Shown here: positions 27,157-36,365 of the stretch, one piece after another | Layout: every line of letters starts with the position of its first letter | Numbering within the stretch: the first letter of the stretch is position 1 | From: CAYPHJ01 sp964410485 | Lineage (GTDB): Bacteria; Desulfobacterota; Binatia; UBA9968 | Length of the DNA stretch: 64,000 nucleotides | Direction: 5' to 3' | Assembly: GCA_964410485.1 (NCBI GenBank) | Contig: CAYPHJ010000005.1 | Location: 22,965-86,964, forward strand | Notes under the pieces: model-generated | Databases searched by the model: none | Told to the model about the DNA's origin: nothing | Seen by the model: only the letters and a program-made list of their open reading frames with translations | Translations under genes and position numbers: made by a program

Positions 27157-29220
27157 TCAGGTCTTCAGAATTATGGGAAGTGTAATCGTAAACGTCGAAC
27201 CTTTGCCGAATTCGCTTTCGACACTGATTTCACCGCCCATCAGATTGGTAAATTTCTTGACAATCGCCAAACCCAAGCCGGTGCCGCCATATTTGCTTGC
27301 AGTCGTCTTCTCGGCCTGGCGAAATTCGTCGAAAATGGTCTCCAAAGCTTCTCTTTTCATGCCGATGCCAGTGTCGGAGACCGCCAGCAACAGCGTTCCG
27401 TTTCCGTTCCGCGCCGAGACACGGATTTCTCCCTCCTCGGTAAACTTCGCTGCATTACCCAAAAGGTTAAGAAGAACCTGCTTGAGCTTATCTCGATCGG
27501 TCTTTAGCGGAGGCAAATCGGGCATGACTTCTTTGACGAGGCGGACACGGCGATCTTTGAGCAAAGGCTCGACGGTACCGGTGGCCATGTTAATAAGATC
27601 CTCGATCCTAAACGACTCCGCGATCATCTCCATCTTTCCCGCCTCGATTTTGGCAAGGTCGAGAAGACCGTTGATGAGACCTAGAAGGTGCTCGGCACTG
27701 ATCAGCACCTTCTGTAGATTCTCTTTCTGTAAGTTCGGCAGCTGACCTTCCAACTTTCGGAGCACGATGCGGGTAAAGCCTATAATCGCGTTGAGAGGCG
27801 TCCGCAGGTCGTGGCTGACTTGAGCGAGAAAATCGGATTTATGTTTACTCGCGGCTTCGAGCTGTTTGTTTTTCTCTTCGATTTCATGAAACAGGCGGAC
27901 GTTTTCGATCGCAATGACGGCCTGGTCGGCGAAGGTCTGAAGTAACGCGATTTGCTTGTCGGTAAATGGTCTCACCTCAGTTCGCCGAATCCCGATTACA
28001 CCTAAGGGGACCCCCTCGCGCAACAGCGGTATCGCGAGTACTGTTCGATGTCCGAAGCGTTCTTGAGCCTCCTTGGCGGCGGTAAACTCCGTCTCGACGG
28101 CTGCGGCCAAATCGTCAATATGAAACGTTCGACGCTCCAGAATCGCTCGGCCCAGCAACGAACTTCGGACGATGGGAATGTTGTCGCTTGCCGGGAGCGG
28201 TCCGTAGCACGCCGCAAGTTTTAGAAAGTCGCAGTCGACCCGGAAAATTTGCGCGTTTGTAGCCTCGCAAAGCAGGGCGGCCCTTTCGGCTACGGTATCT
28301 AGCACCGGCTGTAGATCGGTAGGCGAACCGGCGATAACCCGCAGTATTTCGCCCGTCGCGGTCTGCTGCTCCAGAGACTCGCTCAGCTCGCGGTTGCGTG
28401 TTTCTATTTGGCGATACAATCCGCCCAGTTCTTCGGTCATCCGATTCAGGTTGGCTGCGAGGGTTCCCAGTTCATCTCTGTTCGGAACGGTGGCTCGCTG
28501 TGAAAAATCTCCGGCCGCGATTTGTTGAAATGTCGCGCCCATCTGTTTGACCGGAGCGACGATGGACCACGACATCGCATAGCCGAGCACCAAAGCCAGC
28601 GCGATGCTGCCAACGGCAAACCCAATGACGATCCAACGAGAGTGCGTGTAGGTCGCGTGGTTGGTTTCGATGCTGGCGACCATGTCGGCTTCAGCCCTAT
28701 TGACAAGTTGATTCATGCGGCGTTCGAGGCGTTCAGCCAAGGCATTGGCCCGAGTGTGTTGAAGTTGGTTTCCTTCAGCAATCTTTCCGTCGCGGATCAA
28801 CTCGACCACCTGGGTCACGATCCGGATGAACTGGTCGTAGTCTTTGCGGACCTCGCCAAGCAACTCGGCCTCGTCTTTGGCTACAAATTGAAGTCGGTCC
28901 AGGTCGTAGCCGAATTGGTTGAGCTGACGGAGTGTCGCTTCGAGCGTTCGCTCTTCCGGGACCAAGAGGGCGGAGGTGACGCTGTAAAGCTGTGCGGTCG
29001 TGCCGTGCTGAAGTTGGCGGTAGGCGGCGATTTTGCGCTGGAGTTCTACCAGCTCCTTGGCGCGGCGGTTGGTGTGGTTCAGCACGAGAAGGCCGATGGC
29101 ACCGACCGTAATAAGCAGCAGGACGATAGCCAGGAAGGCGGAAAGAAGCTTGGCATGGACCGTCGCCGGCACACGCGCGATGAGGTGAGGCAAGTACTGT
29201 AATAGAGACGTTACCGCCAT
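27157..29220 (-). CDS. Membrane histidine kinase: helical sensor, HAMP, GAF, HisKA, HATPase
   Basis: 687 residues. TM1 (about 27-48) and TM2 (196-218) bracket a helical periplasmic domain of the four-helix-bundle type. HAMP (219-270), a coiled coil and a GAF domain (about 300-445) precede HisKA with H470 in SHDLRTPLN and the HATPase with N589, SDTGIG (615-620) and GGTGLG (645-650). It closely parallels the kinase at 32329 from the GAF domain onward, so the two arose by duplication with exchange of sensor domains. A receiver gene follows downstream. Confidence 0.93.
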   Translation of the reverse strand: MAVTSLLQYLPHLIARVPATVHAKLLSAFLAIVLLLITVGAIGLLVLNHTNRRAKELVELQRKIAAYRQLQHGTTAQLYSVTSALLVPEERTLEATLRQLNQFGYDLDRLQFVAKDEAELLGEVRKDYDQFIRIVTQVVELIRDGKIAEGNQLQHTRANALAERLERRMNQLVNRAEADMVASIETNHATYTHSRWIVIGFAVGSIALALVLGYAMSWSIVAPVKQMGATFQQIAAGDFSQRATVPNRDELGTLAANLNRMTEELGGLYRQIETRNRELSESLEQQTATGEILRVIAGSPTDLQPVLDTVAERAALLCEATNAQIFRVDCDFLKLAACYGPLPASDNIPIVRSSLLGRAILERRTFHIDDLAAAVETEFTAAKEAQERFGHRTVLAIPLLREGVPLGVIGIRRTEVRPFTDKQIALLQTFADQAVIAIENVRLFHEIEEKNKQLEAASKHKSDFLAQVSHDLRTPLNAIIGFTRIVLRKLEGQLPNLQKENLQKVLISAEHLLGLINGLLDLAKIEAGKMEMIAESFRIEDLINMATGTVEPLLKDRRVRLVKEVMPDLPPLKTDRDKLKQVLLNLLGNAAKFTEEGEIRVSARNGNGTLLLAVSDTGIGMKREALETIFDEFRQAEKTTASKYGGTGLGLAIVKKFTNLMGGEISVESEFGKGSTFTITLPIILKT

Positions 29221-29437
29221 ACGCCGATTACTCAGGCCGTCCTTTTTTTATCGCGCCAAGAGGCCTGCGAAACAAAAATCCAAACGTTGGTGATCTTCAG
29301 ATCAATCTTCACCACACAGACGCGGAGTTCGCAGTAGTTATCTACTTTTATTTCTCCATGTCCTTCGCGCTTCCGCAATGAGCTAAAAATGCTCCGGGTT
29401 AATAGCCTTCGGTTGGGCAATGATAATCCAAATCGTT

Positions 29438-30058
29438 TCACTTTTTCCCTTGGGAGGATCTCGCCTCGTTCACGAGGCTCTGCAAATCTCTCAGCATCTC
29501 GTCCGGATTGAACCGCACTCCCATATATTGGACGCGAAGCGTCCCGCTCCGATCGACAAGCGACGTCAAAAACGTATGGTCCACGTCGCCACGCGGCGTT
29601 TTCTTGTAGTAGATGCCGTAGCGCTTGGCGACACCGCGAATGTCAGCCGGACTACCAGTGAGAAAAAACCAACCTGCCACATTCGCCTTATAACCGTCGG
29701 CATACCGCTTGAGGATCTCCGGCGTGTCCCGCTCCGGGTCCACCGTGATCGACACGAAATTGACCTGCGTACCGAACGCGTTGCCAAGACGGTCCTGAAT
29801 ACCGGCCATCTTCGCCGTCAGCAGGGGACAGGTGTCCGCGCAGCTCGCAAAGATAAATGTGACGGCTAGCACTTTGCCTCGCAGATCTTTGAGCGCGCGG
29901 CGCTTGCCGTCCTGATCGATCAGCGCGAAATCAGGCGCCGGCCCGATCTTTGAGAGTCGCTGGTTGTCCTTGATCTCGTGACACACAGCATGTGTTGGCC
30001 AAGATAGCGAGGCCAATAGCATGAAAACCCCCATTTGCCAGAGATTCCAGTTTTTCAT
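29438..30058 (-). CDS. SCO1/SenC family copper chaperone/thioredoxin-fold protein
   Basis: 206 residues with an N-terminal signal (1-27). The copper-binding cysteines are in FIFASCADTCPLL (CxxxC) and the histidine ligand is in DVDHTFLTSLVDRSG. These are the three ligands SCO proteins use to metallate the CuA site of cytochrome c oxidase. No oxidase genes are present in the window. It lies 2 bases downstream of a Tat-exported binding protein on the same strand, an unexpected partner. Confidence 0.92.
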   Translation of the reverse strand: MKNWNLWQMGVFMLLASLSWPTHAVCHEIKDNQRLSKIGPAPDFALIDQDGKRRALKDLRGKVLAVTFIFASCADTCPLLTAKMAGIQDRLGNAFGTQVNFVSITVDPERDTPEILKRYADGYKANVAGWFFLTGSPADIRGVAKRYGIYYKKTPRGDVDHTFLTSLVDRSGTLRVQYMGVRFNPDEMLRDLQSLVNEARSSQGKK

Positions 30059-30060
30059 CC

Positions 30061-31083
30061 CTACACCTTCAGTTCCTTCTTGAGTTCCCTGAGGAATCGC
30101 CAGTCGGTCCCTTGTGCGATGAGCTTCTGGGGACTCGATTTGATCATGCCAGCTTCATGGAGGCGGAGGGCATAGAAGCGTAGAGTATCTTCGGGGTCAT
30201 ACTCCCCCCAACGATCGTACGGGAGCTCCTGAATGGTGCGCAGCGTGTGGTCGTAGCGACGGACGAGCCCTTTGTCGAGCATAAAGCGGGCGGCTCGCTC
30301 GGGCTCGACGGTGCACACATTTGCCGCCTTAAAGATGGCCCGCATGGCACGCTTCACCGCCACCGGGTGCCGCTGAACGAACTCACGGTTGCCAACCAGC
30401 ATGCAGCAGAAATAGTGAGACCACGGCCGATCCGTCGTGCTGTTGACCACGAGGCGGCCAATCTTGCGTTCGCGGAACTCCTGAGGCCAGGGCGCGAAGG
30501 CCAGGACGGCGTCGATTTTTCCCGTTTCCAGCAGCTCAATGTGCTTCGGCGAGGGATGCGTGACCCAGCGCACGTCCCGGCGTGGATCGATGCCTACGTT
30601 GGCAAGCATGCTGCTGAGGAACACGTGTTGGCTCGATCCCATCGCGTCCACGGCGACCGTCTTGCCCTTGAGGTCGCGGACGGCCCGGACGCCAGGCCCT
30701 CCAAACAGCTCGAAGCAGCCCACGTGGACACCGGCGAGCACCACGATCGGGTGGCCGGTGTCGAGGTTCAAGAGGACTGGGCCGGCGAAGTTCATGTTGA
30801 TGTCCGCCTCACCCGCCGCTAGCGCGGGTGCGATGTCGGCGCTGCTTGCCCGAGAAACATACTCGACGTGAGCAAAGCCCTCGTTACGCAGCAAATCCTC
30901 AGCGAGGTACTGGGGAGTGTGACAGGTACTGGGGATCCGAATTAGCCGAATCCGGGTCGTCTCGGGCGGCGCCTCGGCGGCGATTCCATCGCTTTGCCAT
31001 CCTAAGAGTGCTCCGGCACCAGCAAGCGCCGCCGTGCTCAGAAATTGTCGTCGACTCCAGTGATCATTGTGTCGTTGACTCAT
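30061..31083 (-). CDS. Tat-exported NMT1/SsuA-like substrate-binding protein, copy 1
   Basis: 340 residues. A twin-arginine signal, SRRQFLSTAALAGAGALL, is at residues 10-27. The body is a periplasmic-binding fold of the NitT/TauT/THI5 type: IRIPSTCHTPQYLAEDLLRNEG, then ALAAGEADINMNFAGP and RDLKGKTVAVDAMG. It is about the same length as copy 2 next to it and highly similar along its whole length, ending in the shared AQGTDWRFLRELKKELK. No transport ATPase or permease gene is nearby. The ligand is unknown. Confidence 0.88.
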   Translation of the reverse strand: MSQRHNDHWSRRQFLSTAALAGAGALLGWQSDGIAAEAPPETTRIRLIRIPSTCHTPQYLAEDLLRNEGFAHVEYVSRASSADIAPALAAGEADINMNFAGPVLLNLDTGHPIVVLAGVHVGCFELFGGPGVRAVRDLKGKTVAVDAMGSSQHVFLSSMLANVGIDPRRDVRWVTHPSPKHIELLETGKIDAVLAFAPWPQEFRERKIGRLVVNSTTDRPWSHYFCCMLVGNREFVQRHPVAVKRAMRAIFKAANVCTVEPERAARFMLDKGLVRRYDHTLRTIQELPYDRWGEYDPEDTLRFYALRLHEAGMIKSSPQKLIAQGTDWRFLRELKKELKV

Positions 31084-31169
31084 GTGCTCTCTTCTCCCAA
31101 GTGATTAGCCATCAGCAGTCAGCATTCAGCAGCCCCGCGCCTAACTCCTCACGCCTCACCCGTCACTGT

Positions 31170-32192
31170 TTACGTTTTCAACTCTTTCTTCAGTTCTCTC
31201 AAAAACCGCCAGTCGGTTCCCTGGGCGAGAATTTTCTGCGGACTGTTCTTGATCATTCGGGCTTCGTGCAGCCGCAAGGAGTAGAAGCGCACCGTGTCCT
31301 CCGGATCGTACTCGCGCCACTTGCCATACGGCATTTCTTTCATTGTTTGATAAGCGTAGTCGTATTCGGCCTCGAAACCCTTGTCGACGAGGAACCGGGC
31401 GGACTGATCCGGCTTTAAAGCGCAGATGTCGGCGGCTTTGAGAATCGCTCGCATGGCGCGTTTAGTTGCACCGGGATATTTTTCGACAAACTCGCGATTT
31501 CCGGCAATCAAGCAACAGAAATATTGAGACCACGGGCGATCTACTACACTGTTGACCAGCACATGGCCGATCTTCTTGGCACGCAGTTCTTGCGGTTCCG
31601 GTGGAAAGCCTAAGTAGGCATCGATCTTCGACTCGGCTAGCAGTTGCATGGACTCCGCCGGAGGACGGGTGATCCAGTTGATGTCTTTGCCGGGATTCAG
31701 CCCCACGTACGCTGCCATGATTGATAGAAAGACGTGTGGCGGAGATCCTAACCCTGGTACGGCGACAGTCTTCCCTTTCAAATCTCGAATCGCGCGAACT
31801 CTGTCGGTCCCGAAGAGTTCGAAGCAGCCAATATGGCTCCCCGACAGGATGACGATTGGGTCGCCCGCATCTAATGCAAGGATGAGGGGACCGGCGAAGT
31901 GCAAGTTGATGTTCGCTTCGCCTGACGCCAAGGCCTTACCGATTTCGCCCGGCGATGATTTTGTGATGTATTGTATATCCGTAAATCCTTCACTCCTTAG
32001 CAATTCCTCGGCAACGTATTGTGGTGCCTGACAAATGCTGGTGGTCCGAACCAGCCTTAGCCTTGTCGTCTCTGGTTGCGGCTCCGCGGCGATTGCCTCA
32101 GACCGCAATCTCAAAAGAGCGCTAGTTCCTGCGAGACCGGCGACGCCTAGAAACTCTCTACGACTCCAGTGATCATCGCGTCGTTTACTCAT
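31170..32192 (-). CDS. Tat-exported NMT1/SsuA-like substrate-binding protein, copy 2
   Basis: 340 residues with the Tat signal SRREFLGVAGLAGTSALL. It aligns without large gaps with copy 1 downstream (shared HIGCFELFG or HVGCFELFG, RDLKGKTVAV, DRPWS-YFCC, YDPEDT-RFY). Copies 1 and 2 lie 86 bases apart on the same strand, a tandem duplication. Divergence is enough to suggest different ligands or an old event. A short remnant of a third copy lies just upstream. Confidence 0.88.
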   Translation of the reverse strand: MSKRRDDHWSRREFLGVAGLAGTSALLRLRSEAIAAEPQPETTRLRLVRTTSICQAPQYVAEELLRSEGFTDIQYITKSSPGEIGKALASGEANINLHFAGPLILALDAGDPIVILSGSHIGCFELFGTDRVRAIRDLKGKTVAVPGLGSPPHVFLSIMAAYVGLNPGKDINWITRPPAESMQLLAESKIDAYLGFPPEPQELRAKKIGHVLVNSVVDRPWSQYFCCLIAGNREFVEKYPGATKRAMRAILKAADICALKPDQSARFLVDKGFEAEYDYAYQTMKEMPYGKWREYDPEDTVRFYSLRLHEARMIKNSPQKILAQGTDWRFLRELKKELKT

Positions 32193-32264
32193 GTTGAATC
32201 TCCATTAACGTGTTCGTGATTCGTGTCCGTAACGAGCACGAGCCACGAGCACACTCACGAACCT

Positions 32265-32318
32265 ATCCTTAGATTTCAGTTCCTTCGAAAACCGACAGTC
32301 CGCTTCCTGCGCTGAAAA
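32265..32318 (-). pseudogene. Remnant of a third NMT1/SsuA-like copy (3' end only)
   Basis: The minus-strand frame reads FSAQEADCRFSKELKSKD, which matches the shared C-terminus of the two intact copies (LAQGTDWRFLRELKKELK) at A, Q, D, RF and ELK. It has the same orientation and lies between copy 2 and the histidine kinase. Only about 54 bases remain. Confidence 0.6.
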
Positions 32319-32328
32319 TCCAAAAGTA

Positions 32329-34725
32329 TTAATGCGGTCGAAGCTCGATCGGCAGCGTGACGGTAAATACTGATCCCTTACCGACTTCGCTTTCAACTTC
32401 AATGTCTCCACCCATGAGGTTGACGAATTTCTTGACAATGGCCAATCCGAGTCCCGTACCACCGTATCTTCTTGTGCTCGACATATCCGCCTGGCGAAAT
32501 TCATCGAAAATATAATCGAGCACTTCTTTTTTCATGCCGATCCCAGTATCGGCAATCATCAATATGAGCGTCCCGTCAGTGCGCGACGCGGACACCTTGA
32601 TCTCTCCATGTTCGGTAAATTTTACGGAATTGCTCAGCAGGTTCAGAACCACCTGTTTGAGCTTGTCGCGGTCGGTTTTCAGTGGCGGGATGTCGGGAGC
32701 CACCTCCGCAACGAGTCGAACCCGGCCGTTCTTGAGCAAGGGCTCCACGGTTGAGGTGGCCAAACGGATCACATCGTTCAGATTGAACGTCTCCGCGTAC
32801 ACCTCCATACGGCCGGCCTCGATCTTGGCGAGGTCCAGCAGCCCATTGATCAAGTTCAGTAAGTGCTCGGAGCTGATCAGGACCTTTTGCAAGTTTTCCT
32901 TTTGGAGTTTTTCAATCTGACCTTCGGTTTTGCGCAGCACCAGCCGAGTGAACCCGATAATCGAGTTCAACGGCGTGCGCAACTCGTGGCTGACATTGGC
33001 GAGAAACTGTGACTTGTGTCGGTTGGCGTTTTCCAGCTGATCGTTCTTATCCTGGATCTCCCGAAACAGCCGAACGTTTTCGATGGCGATCACAGCCTGA
33101 TCGGCAAAGGTCGTGACCAGATCGATCTGCTTGTCTGTAAAAGGTTCGACAGTCTTTCGCCAGATCACAATCACCCCTATCGGAACGCCTTCTCTCAGCA
33201 GCGGAACGCCCAATAGGGTGCGAAAGCCTCCGGCCCTTTGAGCGGCGGTCCATTTGTACTCGGGATCCGCCAACACGTCCGGAATATGAACCGTACGGCG
33301 CTCGGCTACCACCCGTCCAAGCAGACTGTGCCGATTGTCGGCACGGACGGGATTTTGTTCGAGAAACTGCTTGAATTCCGCCGTGGCGCCATAGGTTACG
33401 GCGAGACTGTATGTGTCGCCGTCCAGTCTATGAATATACCCTTGATCCGCTCCGCAGAGCTTCGTGGCGTTCTCCAAGAGAGTTCCAAGCACAGTCTGAA
33501 GGTCAAAGGCGGAACGACTGATGACCTTGAGCACCTCGCTCGTAGCGGTCTGCTGCTCCAGTGACTGGCTGAGTTCGCGCGTTCGGTCTTCAACTTTGTG
33601 CTCCAGATTGGCATAGGATTCCTGAAGTTGAGCGGTCATTTTGTTGAATTCCTGAGCCAGCTGTTGCAGTTCGTCGCCGGTTTTGATGACCAGACGATGG
33701 TTCAGATCTCCGCTGCCAATACGGGCCGCTCCACGGCGCAGAAGCTCAATCGGCCCGACGATTCGCCGGCCTATAAAAAAGCTGGCCAACAGCGCCATCA
33801 AAAGTCCGACGAGCAGCAGCAGGGCTGTTCTCATTGTCGAGGCATAGAGAGGCGCATAAGCTTCGGTGACCGGCCGCTCGATCAGGACGGCCCAGCCGAG
33901 ATCAGCGATGGGAGCAAAAGCCGGCAGGACTTTTTGACCGATCAAATTGGGCTGGGCAGTGAGTGGACCCGGCTGGTTAGCCAGGGCTGCCTTGACCTGC
34001 TCCAGGTCCTTGAGATTGCGCTTCTCAAGGACGTAGCTGATGTCCGGATGTGCGATCAGATCGCCTTGATCCGAAACGACATAGGCGTACCCCGCCGTTC
34101 CCACCTTGATAAGCGAAACCACGTCCCAAATATACTTCAGGTTCACCTCACCAATCAGCACGCCAATCACTTCGCCGGCGAACCGTTCGATGGGAACGGC
34201 GATTGTCATGTACGGTTCGGATTTTCGCACGAAGTACACCGGACCAAAAAAAGACTTTCCGCTGCGCGCTTTCAGGAAAGCGTCGTCGGTCGATCGGTCC
34301 TTGAGATCATCGGGAAGAGTGGTTCTAACCCGAGAGACCTTGATCTGTTCGCGGCCGCTGTCGTTGACCGCGACGGCTTCTGTAATCGCCGGCGTTACCC
34401 TCAACAGCTTGATGAGCTCGAAGCGGTAGTTTTGAGTGAGACCGGAGGTGACAATTTCCTGAGTCTGTGTTGACGAACGCATCGTTTTCTCAATATCTTG
34501 AACGAACTGATGGATCTTAAAAGCAGCGCCCTCGGCAATTTCCCGCTGTAACTCGCCAAGTGCCTGTATCTTCTCCCTATAACCAAAATAAAGTTCCAGG
34601 GCGCCGCTGGCCACAAGTCCGAGGCTCACTAAGAGCAACGCAAAAAGAAACGTGCGGCGTAACAGTCGCCCCCCGGCGGCCTCGCCCAAGGTGGCAGCGT
34701 CGTCAATTTCATGCTTGTCGGCCAT
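32329..34725 (-). CDS. Membrane histidine kinase: dCache-like sensor, HAMP, GAF, HisKA, HATPase
   Basis: 798 residues from ATG 34725; the open frame upstream to 34896 is not conserved. TM1 (24-45), a large periplasmic Cache sensor (about 50-290, with GPVYFVRKSEPYMTIAVPI and GTAGYAYVVSDQGDLIAHPD), TM2 (299-320) and HAMP (321-373) precede a GAF domain (405-550). HisKA has H580 in SHELRTPLN; the HATPase has DTGIG and GGTGLG. Cache domains bind small carboxylates or amino acids. Together with the adjacent binding-protein genes this suggests ligand-sensing, but no response regulator adjoins it. Confidence 0.93.
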   Translation of the reverse strand: MADKHEIDDAATLGEAAGGRLLRRTFLFALLLVSLGLVASGALELYFGYREKIQALGELQREIAEGAAFKIHQFVQDIEKTMRSSTQTQEIVTSGLTQNYRFELIKLLRVTPAITEAVAVNDSGREQIKVSRVRTTLPDDLKDRSTDDAFLKARSGKSFFGPVYFVRKSEPYMTIAVPIERFAGEVIGVLIGEVNLKYIWDVVSLIKVGTAGYAYVVSDQGDLIAHPDISYVLEKRNLKDLEQVKAALANQPGPLTAQPNLIGQKVLPAFAPIADLGWAVLIERPVTEAYAPLYASTMRTALLLLVGLLMALLASFFIGRRIVGPIELLRRGAARIGSGDLNHRLVIKTGDELQQLAQEFNKMTAQLQESYANLEHKVEDRTRELSQSLEQQTATSEVLKVISRSAFDLQTVLGTLLENATKLCGADQGYIHRLDGDTYSLAVTYGATAEFKQFLEQNPVRADNRHSLLGRVVAERRTVHIPDVLADPEYKWTAAQRAGGFRTLLGVPLLREGVPIGVIVIWRKTVEPFTDKQIDLVTTFADQAVIAIENVRLFREIQDKNDQLENANRHKSQFLANVSHELRTPLNSIIGFTRLVLRKTEGQIEKLQKENLQKVLISSEHLLNLINGLLDLAKIEAGRMEVYAETFNLNDVIRLATSTVEPLLKNGRVRLVAEVAPDIPPLKTDRDKLKQVVLNLLSNSVKFTEHGEIKVSASRTDGTLILMIADTGIGMKKEVLDYIFDEFRQADMSSTRRYGGTGLGLAIVKKFVNLMGGDIEVESEVGKGSVFTVTLPIELRPH

Positions 34726-35086
34726 TTGGCTTCTTTCTCTGCCGTCTTCCGGGTATGCTTCCGCCGCTGAACCATACTGATACCATGTTCCGTGTTTGAT
34801 GCGCACCGTTAATGCCGTTCCGTGAGCCTGCCGGGGCTCGAAGGAGTGGGCGCCGTCCCGTATGACAGCAAAGCGCAAGCCAGATCCCGGGCGCAAGAAG
34901 ATTCTCGCAATCCATTGAAGTTACAAGGGTAAATGCTCGAGGTGCGGCATCCTTGGAGCCTCGCCTGACCCGCGCAGCGTAGCCGCTTTGATACACCCCT
35001 GCAGCAAACATGCTACTGCGGATTCAGCTTGCTAGCCTTCTCTGTTCCTCCTATAGTGTCAAGTGATCGAGGCATGCAGTAGTTAA
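34726..35086. other. Intergenic region between divergent genes (361 bases)
   Basis: Separates the Cache kinase from the AI-2E-type transporter. No conserved frame, promoter of high quality or RNA motif was recognised. The 171 bases nearest the kinase are open in its frame but not conserved. Confidence 0.4.
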
Positions 35087-36190
35087 ATGAAGTCCGATTG
35101 GCTCGTGACCGGTTTTTTCTTTGGCCTTTTACTGGTCATCCTTTATGGGGCTTTCCTGATACTGAGCCCTTTCCTGAAGGCAATCACATGGGCCGCGATT
35201 CTCGCGGTCATCTTTTATCCCGTGCACGCCGCTCTACTGAAGCTTTTTAGGGGTCGGGCAAGCCTTGCCTCCTTGACCGTTGTCCTGCTGATTACACTGA
35301 TTGTCGTGTTGCCTGGGTTCAGGCTCGTGGCGTTCTTAACGGAGGAGGTCATCGACCTCGTGAAAGCGCTCCGTGGGTTGGCCGGTAGCGATGGTCTTGA
35401 GGTATGGAAACAACAGCCATGGCTCCAGCAGCTTCTTCGGTGGTGGGGAATGCTGGGTTTGGAGTTGGAACACCTTCAATTCGAAATCAAGTGGCGCGAG
35501 ATCCTGATCCAGGGAGCCCAGCTATCTTCAGCCGCTTTGGTGTCACAGGTCACTGGAGTAGCGCAGAATGTTTTTCTTTTTTTCGCCAATTTTATAATTG
35601 TCCTCTTAACATCATTCTTTTTCCTGCGCGACGGGCCGGAAATATGTTCGCGATTGCGCCGTCTTGTCCCCATGGACCCACAACATCAAGAGCGTCTGTT
35701 TCAGAATATCGTTAATGCCGTCGTTGCGGTCGTCCACGGGTGCCTGCTCGTCGCCATGATTCAAGGTTTACTTGCAGGCCTGGCATACTGGGCAGTGGGC
35801 GTTCCCTACGCAATCTTGTGGGGCGTGGTGACTGCTTTCGCCGCCCTTTTGCCGTTAGGAGGGACAACGTTGATCACTGTTCCGATCACCATCTATATGT
35901 TTCTCGAAGGGCAGATCGTTCAAGCGGTTCTCTTGCTGATCTGGTCCCTCGGCGTGGTTGGAACCGTAGACAACATTCTCAAGCCGATGTTTATCGGCAA
36001 TCGACTGAAATTGCCTGTGTTATTGCTTTTTTTCAGCCTACTTGGCGGCTTGACGGTGTTCGGTGCGCTGGGATTCGTCCTTGGACCCGTGGTGTTTGCG
36101 TTGCTTGCGGCTCTGCTCGACCTGTATTTGGAAATGTATGGCGTCAGTAAGTCGGATCGCAGTGTTTTGGGCATTCAGCGTGAACCATGA
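35087..36190 (+). CDS. AI-2E family (PerM-like) transporter
   Basis: 367 residues with about eight hydrophobic helices. Family landmarks are the early LSPFLKAITWAAILAVIFYPVH segment, the middle FFLRDGPEI, and the C-terminal AALLPLGGT, DNILKPMFIGN and VFGALGFVLGPV. Members move small molecules or ions (TqsA for AI-2, others sodium/proton). The exact substrate cannot be assigned. The ATG has no obvious ribosome-binding site. Confidence 0.9.
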   Translation: MKSDWLVTGFFFGLLLVILYGAFLILSPFLKAITWAAILAVIFYPVHAALLKLFRGRASLASLTVVLLITLIVVLPGFRLVAFLTEEVIDLVKALRGLAGSDGLEVWKQQPWLQQLLRWWGMLGLELEHLQFEIKWREILIQGAQLSSAALVSQVTGVAQNVFLFFANFIIVLLTSFFFLRDGPEICSRLRRLVPMDPQHQERLFQNIVNAVVAVVHGCLLVAMIQGLLAGLAYWAVGVPYAILWGVVTAFAALLPLGGTTLITVPITIYMFLEGQIVQAVLLLIWSLGVVGTVDNILKPMFIGNRLKLPVLLLFFSLLGGLTVFGALGFVLGPVVFALLAALLDLYLEMYGVSKSDRSVLGIQREP

Positions 36191-36365
36191 TCGCCCCCTG
36201 GCCGCGCGAGAATTTCCAATCGCGGATTTCATGGTTTAGATCTCTCGGCACTTGCAACCTTGAAGTACGGCGTGTTCGCGACGGGCTCGGTTCCATTCAA
36301 TGCCGATGAGGAGTTTGCATTACCGGGGTAGTCGGCTTAGCGTCAAGGCCAAATGTGGAGGTTGT

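Noticed and set aside
33598..34473. A 291-codon plus-strand frame opposite the Cache kinase
   Set aside because: Antisense to the HAMP/Cache region of a clear histidine kinase; no conserved motif.
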